Below, one piece after another: positions 54,082 through 64,000 of a stretch of DNA of 64,000 bases. This stretch comes from Spirochaetota bacterium. Its GTDB lineage: Bacteria > Spirochaetota > Spirochaetia > Treponematales > Breznakiellaceae. The translations under genes and the position numbers were made by a program. The stretch spans positions 3,306 to 67,305 of the forward strand of contig JAEXTK010000234.1 of assembly GCA_023406985.1 (NCBI GenBank), written 5' to 3'. Positions within the stretch are counted from its first letter, which is position 1. Every line of letters starts with the position of its first letter. A model generated the notes under the pieces. The model did no database searches and was not told where the DNA came from. It saw nothing but the letters and a program-made list of their open reading frames with translations.

Positions 54082-55358
54082 AGCGCGAGTCTCAAGATCC
54101 CGATCAGGGTCCCGAAGGCGACTGCGGCTATATTGGGAAGCCACATGGCCCAGAACGGAGAGTACCCCAGGCGGACGCCGAGCGTTTGGCCTCCGATGAG
54201 CAAAGTCCAGTAGATGACCGCGATGATGAGTCCGACCCCGAAGCCCACCGATTGGCCGCTTTTCCGCGCGAATAGGCCGAGCGGCGTCGCGAGGAATACG
54301 AAGGAGAGCGCGCCGAAGGGAACGGAAAATTTCTTGAAATACTCCAGCCGATAGACGCGGAGCGAACGGTCCCGCAGGGCCTCGTCGATGAGTTCCTTCT
54401 CCTGGCCGAGCCGGGTGGCCGCGGAACCCCGCTCGTTCCACGCGGAATCCCGCGGACCGGCGCGCAGGGCCTTTTCGAGGGTGAGCGCCGCGGCGAAGGC
54501 CCTCGTACGTTTTTCTTCCGCCTTCGCCGCAACGGTAACTTCCTTTTTCCGGATTTCCCTCGCCACGTCCATGGAACTCATCTCGCGGGGACCCGGAGGT
54601 CCGACCGACTGCATGAGATCCTGCTGGCGGATGGAATACCTGATCTTTCCCGCGAGCGCGTAATCGAAGTCGGTCCGTACGTTTTCCTTGGCCGTATGCA
54701 CGAACGCGTCGAAGAGGTCGAGGGTCAACGCCGCGTCGGCTTCCTCTTCCAGGCGCGCGTTCGTGGCGGCGATGACGCGTCGCTCCCCTGAAGACGTCCG
54801 GTCGAATATGAGGAGCTCATCGATCGTGCGTTCGCGCACCGTCCCCATCACGAGGACCGTGTTGTTGAAGCGCTTTACCGAATCGGATTCGAGCTCCATC
54901 GCGGGCGTCGTGAGGAGGAGCCGCCGATACAACTTGCCGAACTCGAGGGTGCCCGCGGGGAGCAAGACGTCGTTGGCGAAGAAGGAGATGAGTGAGACTG
55001 CGATGCCGACGGCGATGACGGGCGCGTAGACCGCCCGATACGGGAGGCCCGAAGACCGCATCACGAGTATCTCGTTGTCGGACGAAATCCGTCCGATCGC
55101 CATGAGGGTGCCGACGAGGGAGGCGAAGGGTGAGGCCATGGCCACGATCGCGGGGAGGGAATAGAGGATGAGCAGGGCCACCTGGGACGGCGGCACGTGC
55201 TTGGATAGGATCTCTTCCGCCATCAAAAGGAGCTGGTTGACGAAGAAAATGAAGAAGAAGAAGAGGAAGGCGACGAAGAACGAGAAGGCCGTTTCTTCCG
55301 CGATATAACGGAACAGCGTCCAGGGAACGGCGTGCATCCTTCGACGCATCGGCATCAT
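54078..55358 (-). CDS. lptF: LPS-type export permease LptF (YjgP/YjgQ family)
   Basis: A 426-residue partner of the preceding permease with the same three-plus-three membrane plan (first helix about 22-45; last helices about 345-425). The [23 protein letters not shown] block near residue 340 (core FVFLATPLG) is a strong family signature. The periplasmic loop is longer than usual and charged (about 230-320, rich in Lys, Arg and Glu). Treponemes lack classical LPS but keep these genes, so the lipid may be different. It overlaps dut by four bases. Confidence 0.86.
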
Positions 55359-55804
55359 ACCCCCGTAGAACCGAAACCGCCGCTTCCGCGATCCGAGGGC
55401 GTCACGGCGTCTTTCTCCAGGAAACGGGCGCGCGATACCGGCGCGACGACGAGTTGGGCGATGCGGTCCCCGTCCGCAAGCGTGAACGTTTCCGAGCCTA
55501 CGTTGACGAGGATGACCTTGATCTCCCCTCGATAGTCGGAATCGATCGTGCCCGGGGCATTGAGCACCGTCACCCCATGTTTCGCGGCCAAGCCGGACCG
55601 CGGCCGGACCTGCGCTTCGTAGCCCACAGGCAGCTCGATTTTTAGGCCGGTGGGGACGAGGGCGCGGCCGAGCGGCGGAATCGAGAGGGGCGCATCGATG
55701 CGCGCGGATAGGTCCGCGCCCGCGGCACCGGTCGTGGCGTACGCGGGAAGCCGCGCGCGGGGATCCAGGCGAACGAGGGCGACGATAGGGTCAGCGATTT
55801 CCAT
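55355..55804 (-). CDS. dut: dUTP diphosphatase
   Basis: Hydrolyses dUTP to dUMP, keeping uracil out of DNA and feeding thymidylate synthesis. The 149 residues contain the trimeric dUTPase motifs: [43 protein letters not shown] and C-terminal [12 protein letters not shown] 55804 follows directly on the M16 peptidase stop (TGATG). The wider open frame upstream is a GC-rich artefact within the peptidase gene. Confidence 0.97.
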   Translation of the reverse strand: MEIADPIVALVRLDPRARLPAYATTGAAGADLSARIDAPLSIPPLGRALVPTGLKIELPVGYEAQVRPRSGLAAKHGVTVLNAPGTIDSDYRGEIKVILVNVGSETFTLADGDRIAQLVVAPVSRARFLEKDAVTPSDRGSGGFGSTGV

Positions 55805-57108
55805 CAGTCCACCACCTTCATGCCGAGAGCGGTCATTTGATCCAAGGCCCGCTGGGCGGAGCGCGTGAAGGACCGTTCCGCGGTCCGCGCGCCCACGCCG
55901 TAAAAGATCGGCGCATGGACGAAAAACCGACGCATCGCCTCGTTGGCGGCCGCCGCGTCCACCTTCGCAACGCCGGCGTCGGCCTCGGCGGTGGAAAAAT
56001 TCGGAGCGCCGTAGAGGGCTTGGCGCGCCAGCCTCCGCATGCGGTACTCGGCATCCGCCGCTGCTATCTTCATGCCGCCGCGGATATGGGCCTTCGCGTC
56101 CGCGATCTCCCCCGCCTCCAGGCCTGTCCGCGCGATGCGGACCAATTCTTCGGAGAGGGCGTCGACGAGGCGCGCCGCGGTTTCCTTGGAAGCGGTCGCG
56201 TAGACGCCGAAGAGCGAGGCGTCCTCCATGAGGCTCGGAGCGCTGAAGACGGAATAGCACAATCCGCGCCGTTCGCGCAATTCCTGGAACAGGCGGGAGC
56301 CCATGGATTCGCCGATCGCGGCGTTCGCCACCTCGAGGGCGTAGTATTCGGAAGACGGAATCGGGCCCGCGGCCTGGAAGGCGCAGAACGTCTGCACCTG
56401 TTGATGGGGAGAACGTCGGAACGGCTCTCCCGAACTCTTCGGCAGGGGCGGCGGAAGGCGCCGGGGCGGACCGCGGTGCCCTTCCGCCCCCGCGAACGCC
56501 GCCTCCACCGCATCGCGGACGCGGTCGCCCTCCACGCCGCCCGCGGCCGTGATCAGGGGCGGCAGACCGCGGAAATTATCTAGGTAGCGGCGATATACGC
56601 CTTCCCTTCCGAGCGCGCGGACGTCCCTGACCTCTCCCCCGATCTTGCGCGCGAGCGCGTGGCCGGGCCAAAGCCGCTCCGCGAAGGCGTCGGAGGCCGC
56701 TTCCTCAGGATCGTCGTCCGCGGCGACGATCTCGTTCTCGATGACGACCCGTTCGCGTTCGAATTCCTCCGCGTCGAAGCGGGAATCCGTCACGAGGTCG
56801 GCGAGGATGGTCAGGGCCGTCTCGAAGCCTTCAGCGGGCACGACCGCATGGACTGCCATGCATTCGCGCTCCGTGAAAGCGTTGATCGAGCCGCCGAGGC
56901 GGTCGATCTCCCGGGCTATGGAGAAGGCGTCCCGGCTGCGGGTCCCTTTGAAGAGCATGTGTTCGATGAAATGCGTCGAGCCCGCTTCATCCTGCGCTTC
57001 GTCGCGCGACCCGATGCCGTACCAAAAGCCGACGGCCGCGACTTCCGCCGCGGCCGCCTGATCGACGAGGAGACGGGACTCCCCGCCGATATCGAAACTC
57101 GATATCAA
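55804..57108 (-). CDS. M16 family zinc peptidase
   Basis: A 434-residue protease of the insulinase/pitrilysin family. The inverted zinc motif HxxEH is present as H46-F-I-E49-H50, followed by ML-F-K-GT and a downstream acidic segment [15 protein letters not shown] supplying the third ligand. The length matches one PqqL/YmxG-like unit. It starts with TTG at 57108 overlapping the pnp stop (TTGA). The pnp-M16-dut order is widely conserved in bacteria. Confidence 0.92.
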   Translation of the reverse strand: MISSFDIGGESRLLVDQAAAAEVAAVGFWYGIGSRDEAQDEAGSTHFIEHMLFKGTRSRDAFSIAREIDRLGGSINAFTERECMAVHAVVPAEGFETALTILADLVTDSRFDAEEFERERVVIENEIVAADDDPEEAASDAFAERLWPGHALARKIGGEVRDVRALGREGVYRRYLDNFRGLPPLITAAGGVEGDRVRDAVEAAFAGAEGHRGPPRRLPPPLPKSSGEPFRRSPHQQVQTFCAFQAAGPIPSSEYYALEVANAAIGESMGSRLFQELRERRGLCYSVFSAPSLMEDASLFGVYATASKETAARLVDALSEELVRIARTGLEAGEIADAKAHIRGGMKIAAADAEYRMRRLARQALYGAPNFSTAEADAGVAKVDAAAANEAMRRFFVHAPIFYGVGARTAERSFTRSAQRALDQMTALGMKVVD

Positions 57109-59255
57109 CCGCGGCTCCGGTCCCGCCGGTGGTCGTCATCGCGGCGGGGCGGCCTGCTTTCCTCTTCACCGCCGTTCGGGTCGATCGCGTCGATGTAGGA
57201 GAGGTTGAGCCGACCCATCTTGTCCACCTCGAGGAGCTTCACGGGGATGCGCTGCCCCTCCTTCACGACGTCGGTGACGCTCGCGATGCGCTGGCGCGAC
57301 AGCTTGGAGATATGGCAGAGGCCTTCCTTGCCCGGCAGGATCTCGACGAAGGCGCCGAAGTCCATGATCCGCTTGACGACGCCGTCGTACACGCGGCCGA
57401 CTTCCGGATCCTCCACGACGCCCTTGACGGCGTCCTTTGCGTCTTCCGCGTTCTTGGCGGTCTTGCCGTAGATGGTGACCGTGCCATCGTTCTCGGTGTT
57501 GATGGTGACCGAGAACTGCTCGCAGAGGGCTTTGATGTTCTTGCCGCCCGGACCGATGAGGAGTCCGAGCTTCTCCGGATCGATCTTCATGGAAACGATC
57601 TTGGGAGCGAACTCGCTGATCTTTCCGGAAGGCTTGTCCAGGGTCTTGTTCATGATGGAGAGGATGTGGAGGCGACCACGCTTCGCCTGATCCAGCGCCT
57701 TCCGCATGACCTCGGGGCTGACGCCCGCGATCTTGATGTCCATCTGGAAACCGGTGATGCCTTCCTCGGTGCCCGCGACTTTAAAGTCCATGTCGCCGAG
57801 GTGGTCTTCCTCGCCGAGGATGTCGGAGAGCACCGCGTAGCGCGATCCTTCCGTGATGAGGCCCATCGCGATGCCCGCGACCGGCTTTTTCATCGGCACG
57901 CCCGCGTGGAGCATGGCGAGGGTTCCGCCGCAGACGGAAGCCATGGAGGAAGAACCGTTGGATTCCAGGATTTCGGAGACCACCCGGATGGTATAGGGGA
58001 AGTCTTCCTTTGAGGGGATCATGGCCTCGAGCGACCGGCGCGCCAGGTTGCCGTGGCCGATTTCGCGCCGTCCGGTACCCATGCGGCCGACCTCGCCGAC
58101 CGAGTACGGCGGGAAGTTGTAGTGCAGGAGGAAGCGTTCCCGCTTGTCGCCTTCGATGTCATCGAAGATCTGCTCGTCGAACACCGTGCCGAGGGTGGTG
58201 ACCGCGAGGGCCTGGGTCTCGCCGCGGGTGAACAGGGCGGAACCGTGGGTCCGCGCGAGCACGCCGACTTCGCAGGTGATGGCGCGGATGTCTTCGGTGC
58301 CGCGGCCGTCGACGCGGACGCCTTTATCCAAGATGGACGAGCGCAGGATCTCGTACTCCATCTCCTCGAAGAGGGCATCGAAGAGCTTCTTCTGCATCGC
58401 GTCTTTGAGCTGGTCCGCGTAGGTAGCCGCGAGATCGGCTTTGACCGCATGGATCGCGTCGCCCCGCTCGTGCTTGCCCTTGACGAAGCAGGCGGTCTGG
58501 AGGCGGGGATACGCTTCCTTCCGCATCGCGTCCTTATTCTCAAGGACGATCTTGGTCTCGGTGAGGGGGAGCTTCTCCTTGCCGGCGATCTCCCTGAGCT
58601 TGAGCTGGAGGTCGCAGAGCTCGCCGATGAAGACGCGCGCTTTCTCCAAGGCGGCGATCATGAGGTCCTCGTCCACTTCCTTGGCGCCGCCTTCCACCAT
58701 CGTGATGCCGTCTTTGGTGCCGGCGACGACGATTTCCAGACGCGATTTTTCGATCTGTTCGTAGGTCGGGTTGAGGATGAGCTCGTCACCGATCGCGCAG
58801 ATGCGGACGCCCGCGATAGGGCCCGCGAAGGGAATGTCGGAGATGACGACCGCGGCCGAAGCGGCCACGATGGCGAGCATGTCGGGCGGGTTGACCATAT
58901 CGGCAGAAATCGTGGTCGGGACGACCTGGATATCGCGGCCGAAGCGCTTGTCGAAGAGGGGGCGCATGGGCCGATCGATGAGACGGGAGACGAGGATCTC
59001 CTTATCCTTCGGGCGGCTTTCGCGCTTGATGAATCCGCCGGGGATCTTGCCCGCGGCGTAATACTTCTCGTTGTAATCCACCGTGAGGGGGACGTAATCG
59101 AGTCCTTCCTCGGCGGAGTCGGAGGCGCAGGCGGTAGCGAGTACCGCGGAACCCGCGTACTGGGCGAAGACGGCGCCGTTGGCCTGTTTCGCCATGCGGC
59201 CGGTCTCAAGGACCATGTCCTCGCCGGCTATTTTAAGGGTAACTCTTTGGATCAT
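57105..59255 (-). CDS. pnp: Polyribonucleotide nucleotidyltransferase
   Basis: 3'-5' phosphorolytic exonuclease in mRNA turnover. From ATG 59255 it has 716 residues with two RNase PH domains (about 1-230 and 320-545), a KH domain (about 558-615, LIGPGGKNIKAL) and an S1 domain (about 625-690). The SMASVCGGTLAMLHAG and GDMDFKVAGT blocks mark the catalytic core. An open frame continues upstream to 59564, but AGGAAA just ahead of 59255 and the family N-terminus support the shorter form. A 164-base gap with GC-rich dyads separates it from rpsO. Confidence 0.96.
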   Translation of the reverse strand: MIQRVTLKIAGEDMVLETGRMAKQANGAVFAQYAGSAVLATACASDSAEEGLDYVPLTVDYNEKYYAAGKIPGGFIKRESRPKDKEILVSRLIDRPMRPLFDKRFGRDIQVVPTTISADMVNPPDMLAIVAASAAVVISDIPFAGPIAGVRICAIGDELILNPTYEQIEKSRLEIVVAGTKDGITMVEGGAKEVDEDLMIAALEKARVFIGELCDLQLKLREIAGKEKLPLTETKIVLENKDAMRKEAYPRLQTACFVKGKHERGDAIHAVKADLAATYADQLKDAMQKKLFDALFEEMEYEILRSSILDKGVRVDGRGTEDIRAITCEVGVLARTHGSALFTRGETQALAVTTLGTVFDEQIFDDIEGDKRERFLLHYNFPPYSVGEVGRMGTGRREIGHGNLARRSLEAMIPSKEDFPYTIRVVSEILESNGSSSMASVCGGTLAMLHAGVPMKKPVAGIAMGLITEGSRYAVLSDILGEEDHLGDMDFKVAGTEEGITGFQMDIKIAGVSPEVMRKALDQAKRGRLHILSIMNKTLDKPSGKISEFAPKIVSMKIDPEKLGLLIGPGGKNIKALCEQFSVTINTENDGTVTIYGKTAKNAEDAKDAVKGVVEDPEVGRVYDGVVKRIMDFGAFVEILPGKEGLCHISKLSRQRIASVTDVVKEGQRIPVKLLEVDKMGRLNLSYIDAIDPNGGEEESRPPRRDDDHRRDRSRG

Positions 59256-59419
59256 ATTTCCTACCAAGGGAACGCCCGTGCCGCGCATGCGACACAGACC
59301 GGCTACCCGGCGGAAACGACGATCACCGTCGCGGGCGCAGGGCGCCGTACAGGAAAAGGGCCCGGCGCCGGCCGCCCCCCGCGCGATGCGCGCGAAGCGG
59401 GCGGACACCGGCCATGACG
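59256..59419 (-). other. rpsO-pnp intergenic region
   Basis: 164 GC-rich bases between rpsO and pnp, both on the minus strand. Several short dyads are visible (for example GCGCG-CAT-CGCGC near 59380), but there is no stem with a T-run. In Escherichia coli the equivalent region holds an RNase III cleavage hairpin used for pnp autoregulation; I cannot confirm one here. Confidence 0.4.
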
Positions 59420-59689
59420 TTACTTGCGCAGACCCAGCTTCTGGATCAGGGAACGATACTTCTCCAAATCCGTGCGCTGGATGTATTTCAGCATGCGGCG
59501 GCGCTGGCCGACCAACATGAGGAGCCCGCGCTGGCTCGACTTGTCTTTCTTGAAGGTCTTGCAATGCTCGGTGAGCTGGTTGATCCGCTCGGTGAGCAGG
59601 GCTACCTGGACTTCCGAGGCGCCCGTATCCTTCTCGCTCTTGCCGTATTTGGCAACGACGGACGCGATATCCTGCTTGTTCAAAGCCAT
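59420..59689 (-). CDS. rpsO: 30S ribosomal protein S15
   Basis: Primary 16S rRNA-binding protein of the small-subunit platform. From ATG 59689 it is 89 residues, the standard length, with [34 protein letters not shown] (core [11 protein letters not shown]) and the C-terminal GLRK. GGAG stands before the ATG. An in-frame ATG 21 bases earlier is less likely. It lies four bases after ribF and upstream of pnp, the usual order. Confidence 0.97.
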   Translation of the reverse strand: MALNKQDIASVVAKYGKSEKDTGASEVQVALLTERINQLTEHCKTFKKDKSSQRGLLMLVGQRRRMLKYIQRTDLEKYRSLIQKLGLRK

Positions 59690-59693
59690 ATGT

Positions 59694-60512
59694 TTACTCT
59701 CCTTGTGCAACCACCGTTAAAAGTTCGACGCGCAACGCGTCGGCGACACTATTCGTGTCGGGGGACGAAGGTACGCGTACGACACCCGCGCGGATGTCGA
59801 TGAAGCGTTTCGTCCTCATGGAGGGATTCCGGGCGACGAGGATCGCGGGGTACCGGCCGTCAGGCGGCGTTATCCGGCGCATGGCGCGCACGTCGAAATC
59901 GATCCAACCTTCGCCCGGGGTAGTAGGCGTTCCGGCCAGATCAAGCTCCACGTTCCGCCCGAGAAGGGCCGCCGCCTCGACGAGGTCGCCGGCTGAAATC
60001 GCGGTGCGGATACGGCTCGAACTGATCGGAGAGACGCCCGAAATGAGGGAGTCGAGGATGTCGGTCGCGATACCGTCTTCCTCGTTCATTCGCTTGAGCG
60101 CCGCCGCATCGGTATCGAGACGGTGTCCGCAGCGAAAATCGCTGCCCACGGCCAGATAACGCAGTTTTCCGCGGTCCTTGAGAAGACCGATGAAATCCTT
60201 CCCAGCCAGTTTACCGAAATTCCCGGAAAAGTCAATGAGGACCACGAGTTCCGCGCCGGCGGCGGCGAGGGCTTCGACCTTTTGGTCGAGGCTCAGGATG
60301 TCGCCCTCGTAGGCCCGCGGCCGCAGGACCGCCTTCGGGTTGGCACGGAACGTCACCGCCGTCGGAATGGCTTCGTCCCTGCGGGCCGCGACGCGCTCGA
60401 GCAGGAGGCGATGGCCGCGATGTACGCCGTCGAATACGCCCACGGTCATCGCCGTGGGACGATCGGGGACGAAGGCGCGCGAAACGAGGTCATCCCAGTC
60501 GACCACGGTCAC
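59694..60512 (-). CDS. ribF: FAD synthetase (RibF family) without a recognisable flavokinase domain
   Basis: Adenylyl-transferase that makes FAD from FMN. The N-terminal nucleotidyltransferase module is intact ([10 protein letters not shown] and [10 protein letters not shown]). The C-terminal part lacks the flavokinase signature GxxxGFPTAN; the region from about residue 190 instead reads [17 protein letters not shown], and the total length is 272 against about 310 for bifunctional enzymes. GTG 60512 is preferred because GTGA overlaps the truB stop by four bases; GTG 60551 is the alternative. Confidence 0.85.
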   Translation of the reverse strand: MTVVDWDDLVSRAFVPDRPTAMTVGVFDGVHRGHRLLLERVAARRDEAIPTAVTFRANPKAVLRPRAYEGDILSLDQKVEALAAAGAELVVLIDFSGNFGKLAGKDFIGLLKDRGKLRYLAVGSDFRCGHRLDTDAAALKRMNEEDGIATDILDSLISGVSPISSSRIRTAISAGDLVEAAALLGRNVELDLAGTPTTPGEGWIDFDVRAMRRITPPDGRYPAILVARNPSMRTKRFIDIRAGVVRVPSSPDTNSVADALRVELLTVVAQGE

Positions 60513-61429
60513 GGCGCTGCCGTCCTTGACGCCACGTAGCCGTACTTCCACGTTCCGTCGATATATTCGGCGACGGCGAGGAATCGGCCCTCTTCATCGA
60601 AGATGCCGGCGAACGGCTTCGCTGCCGAAACGAAGGCCCCGGTCATCCACGACGGATCGATCGGCCTCCCGTTCAGTATGAGTCGGGAGAGTTGGGCGGT
60701 CACTACCGTGGTTGGAGCGCCGATGGCGGCGAAGGCGGCCATATCGATACGCCGCAGCCCTTCGCGAACCGCGCCGGCCGGGTCGTTCGAGACAGCGGGA
60801 TCGGCCGCGTCCTCGACGCGGAAGTTCGCCACCTCCAGCCTGCACAAAGCGGCGAGGTGGGCCCGTGAGCCGGCCGCGAGGGCGATGTCCCTGGCCAAGG
60901 AGCGGATGTAGGTGCCCTTGGAACAACGGACGCGGATGCGCGCTGCCGTGCCGTCATAGGAGAGCAGTTCGAGCTCGCGTATGGAAACCGGGCGTTTCTT
61001 CATCTCGAGTTCCACGCCAGCGCGGGCCAATTCGTGGGCCCTGCGGCCGTCCACGTGGACGGAGGAATAGATCGGGGGAGCCTGGAGGAGGTCGCCGACG
61101 AACTGCGGGATGACTTTCTTCAGCGCGGACTCCGACGGCGCCTCGGCGGTCGCCACCGTCGTCCCCTCGGGGTCGAGGGTGTCCGTTTCACGGCCGAACT
61201 CGATCGTGCCCTCATACAGCTTGTCGCACCCGGTGAACCAGGGCACGAGCCGGGTGGACCGACCGACGAGCACGACGAGCAGCCCCTCGGCGAATTTATC
61301 CAGCGTGCCCGAATGCCCGACCCTGCGGGTTCCGAGGGCCCTCTTCACTTGGGAAAGAGCGTCGAACGAGGTAACTCCGCTGCGTTTATTCAGGAGCAGA
61401 TAGCCGTCGGCTTCGCCGGCTTGCGTCAA
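60509..61429 (-). CDS. truB: tRNA pseudouridine-55 synthase
   Basis: Forms pseudouridine 55 in the T loop of tRNAs. The 306-residue protein has the catalytic D44 in GHSGTLDKFAEG, plus GKxTDTLDPEG-type and YIRSLARDI motifs and a C-terminal RNA-binding extension. It overlaps rbfA upstream and ribF downstream by four bases each. Its substrates include both tRNAs encoded here, whose T loops contain the target T at position 55. Confidence 0.96.
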   Translation of the reverse strand: MTQAGEADGYLLLNKRSGVTSFDALSQVKRALGTRRVGHSGTLDKFAEGLLVVLVGRSTRLVPWFTGCDKLYEGTIEFGRETDTLDPEGTTVATAEAPSESALKKVIPQFVGDLLQAPPIYSSVHVDGRRAHELARAGVELEMKKRPVSIRELELLSYDGTAARIRVRCSKGTYIRSLARDIALAAGSRAHLAALCRLEVANFRVEDAADPAVSNDPAGAVREGLRRIDMAAFAAIGAPTTVVTAQLSRLILNGRPIDPSWMTGAFVSAAKPFAGIFDEEGRFLAVAEYIDGTWKYGYVASRTAAP

Positions 61430-61773
61430 TCGCCCAGCTCCTCGGTCTTTTTCACCAGGTCGAAACCCTCTCGGATGCTCGCGTCCACGTGGAAGCGCAG
61501 GCGCGGCGTCTGCCGGATGTGCATCTTCGCGTTGAGCTGCGCTTGGATGAAACCGGCGGCGCTGGAAAGCCCGGCGACGCCGAGCGCGAGGCGCTTTTCC
61601 GTCTCGAAGCTTGATACGTACACGTCCGCGAACGAAAGGTCGCGCGAGACCTCGACGCGGCTGATCGAAAGGAAGGGATCGACCCGGGGGTCCTTCACCC
61701 TTCGCTCCACGATCAGCGCGCCGATCTCTTCCTGGATCTGGCGGCCGAGCCGCTCAAGCCGATATTCCGACAT
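61426..61773 (-). CDS. rbfA: Ribosome-binding factor A
   Basis: Assists late maturation of the 30S subunit. The 115-residue length and KH-like fold pattern (RLGRQIQEEIGALI, VEVSRDLSFADVYVS, LRFHVDASI) fit the family. It lies 12 bases after infB and overlaps truB by four bases, the standard infB-rbfA-truB order. Confidence 0.94.
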   Translation of the reverse strand: MSEYRLERLGRQIQEEIGALIVERRVKDPRVDPFLSISRVEVSRDLSFADVYVSSFETEKRLALGVAGLSSAAGFIQAQLNAKMHIRQTPRLRFHVDASIREGFDLVKKTEELGD

Positions 61774-61785
61774 GGCTCCGGTCCG

Positions 61786-64000
<2,215 letters not shown>

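Noticed and set aside
59256..59564. N-terminal extension of pnp suggested by an uninterrupted frame
   Set aside because: It would overlap rpsO, and the ATG at 59255 has a ribosome binding site and matches the family N-terminus.

Overview
This 64 kb window is GC-rich, very densely packed chromosomal DNA with few gaps over 100 bases and no insertion sequence, prophage or CRISPR array. Several features point to a spirochaete of the Treponema/Spirochaeta kind. Cytidylate kinase is fused in frame to ribosomal protein S1, GreA carries an extra N-terminal region of about 750 residues, and there are many secreted or membrane TPR proteins together with OmpA-like and Ig-like envelope proteins. The phylum call is inference from gene architecture, not from a search.

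Layout. 0-1.9 kb (+): coaD, rpmF, acpP, rnc. 1.9-6.2 kb: mixed strands with cca and thiN divergent, a HIT protein, an SPFH-like membrane protein, a small membrane protein and aroH. 6.2-6.5 kb: tRNA-Thr(TGU) and tRNA-Tyr(GUA) with a promoter and an intrinsic terminator. 6.5-16.7 kb (+): an apparent operon of a YkgJ-type protein, a metallo-beta-lactamase-fold protein, a small protein, a 1328-residue chimeric envelope protein, mltG, dnaG and rpoD. 16.7-18.2 kb: a zinc-ribbon coiled-coil gene and RNase P RNA. 18.2-27.2 kb (+): a TPR gene, then mreB-mreC-mreD-mrdA-rodA (cell elongation), ending in a radical SAM/DUF2344 fusion.

27.3-38.9 kb (-): a long unidirectional run recA-folK-scpA-scpB-rluB-cmk/rpsA, continuing almost without gaps into a sigma-54-type activator with a GAF domain, a TPR membrane protein, a CHASE2 adenylate cyclase and a lipoprotein. 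39-44.5 kb: prs (+), then on the minus strand rpe and a four-gene set of overlapping genes (TPR, secreted unknown, TPR membrane protein, dtd). 44.6-50.5 kb (+): a TPR gene, the giant greA and a von Willebrand A protein. 50.5-64 kb (-): infB (runs off the right edge), rbfA, truB, ribF, rpsO, pnp, an M16 peptidase, dut, lptF, lptG, tgt and a HEAT-repeat protein.

Common themes are translation and RNA metabolism (rpmF, rnc, cca, tRNAs, rnpB, S1, rluB, dtd, greA, tgt, pnp, rpsO, truB, rbfA, infB), replication and segregation (dnaG, recA, scpAB), and envelope and shape (mltG, mreBCD, mrdA, rodA, lptFG, the OmpA-like chimera). Junctions are often 1-4 nt overlaps (ATGA, TGATG), and three of them use a TTG start (TTGA). 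Several good promoters sit so close to the start codon that the mRNAs would be leaderless or nearly so. The most novel candidate system is the putative cyclase/GAF-activator signalling set at 27.3-32.7 kb. The strongest molecular oddities are the internal S1 start inside cmk-rpsA, the 1328-residue envelope chimera, and the low-complexity IF2 N-terminus.
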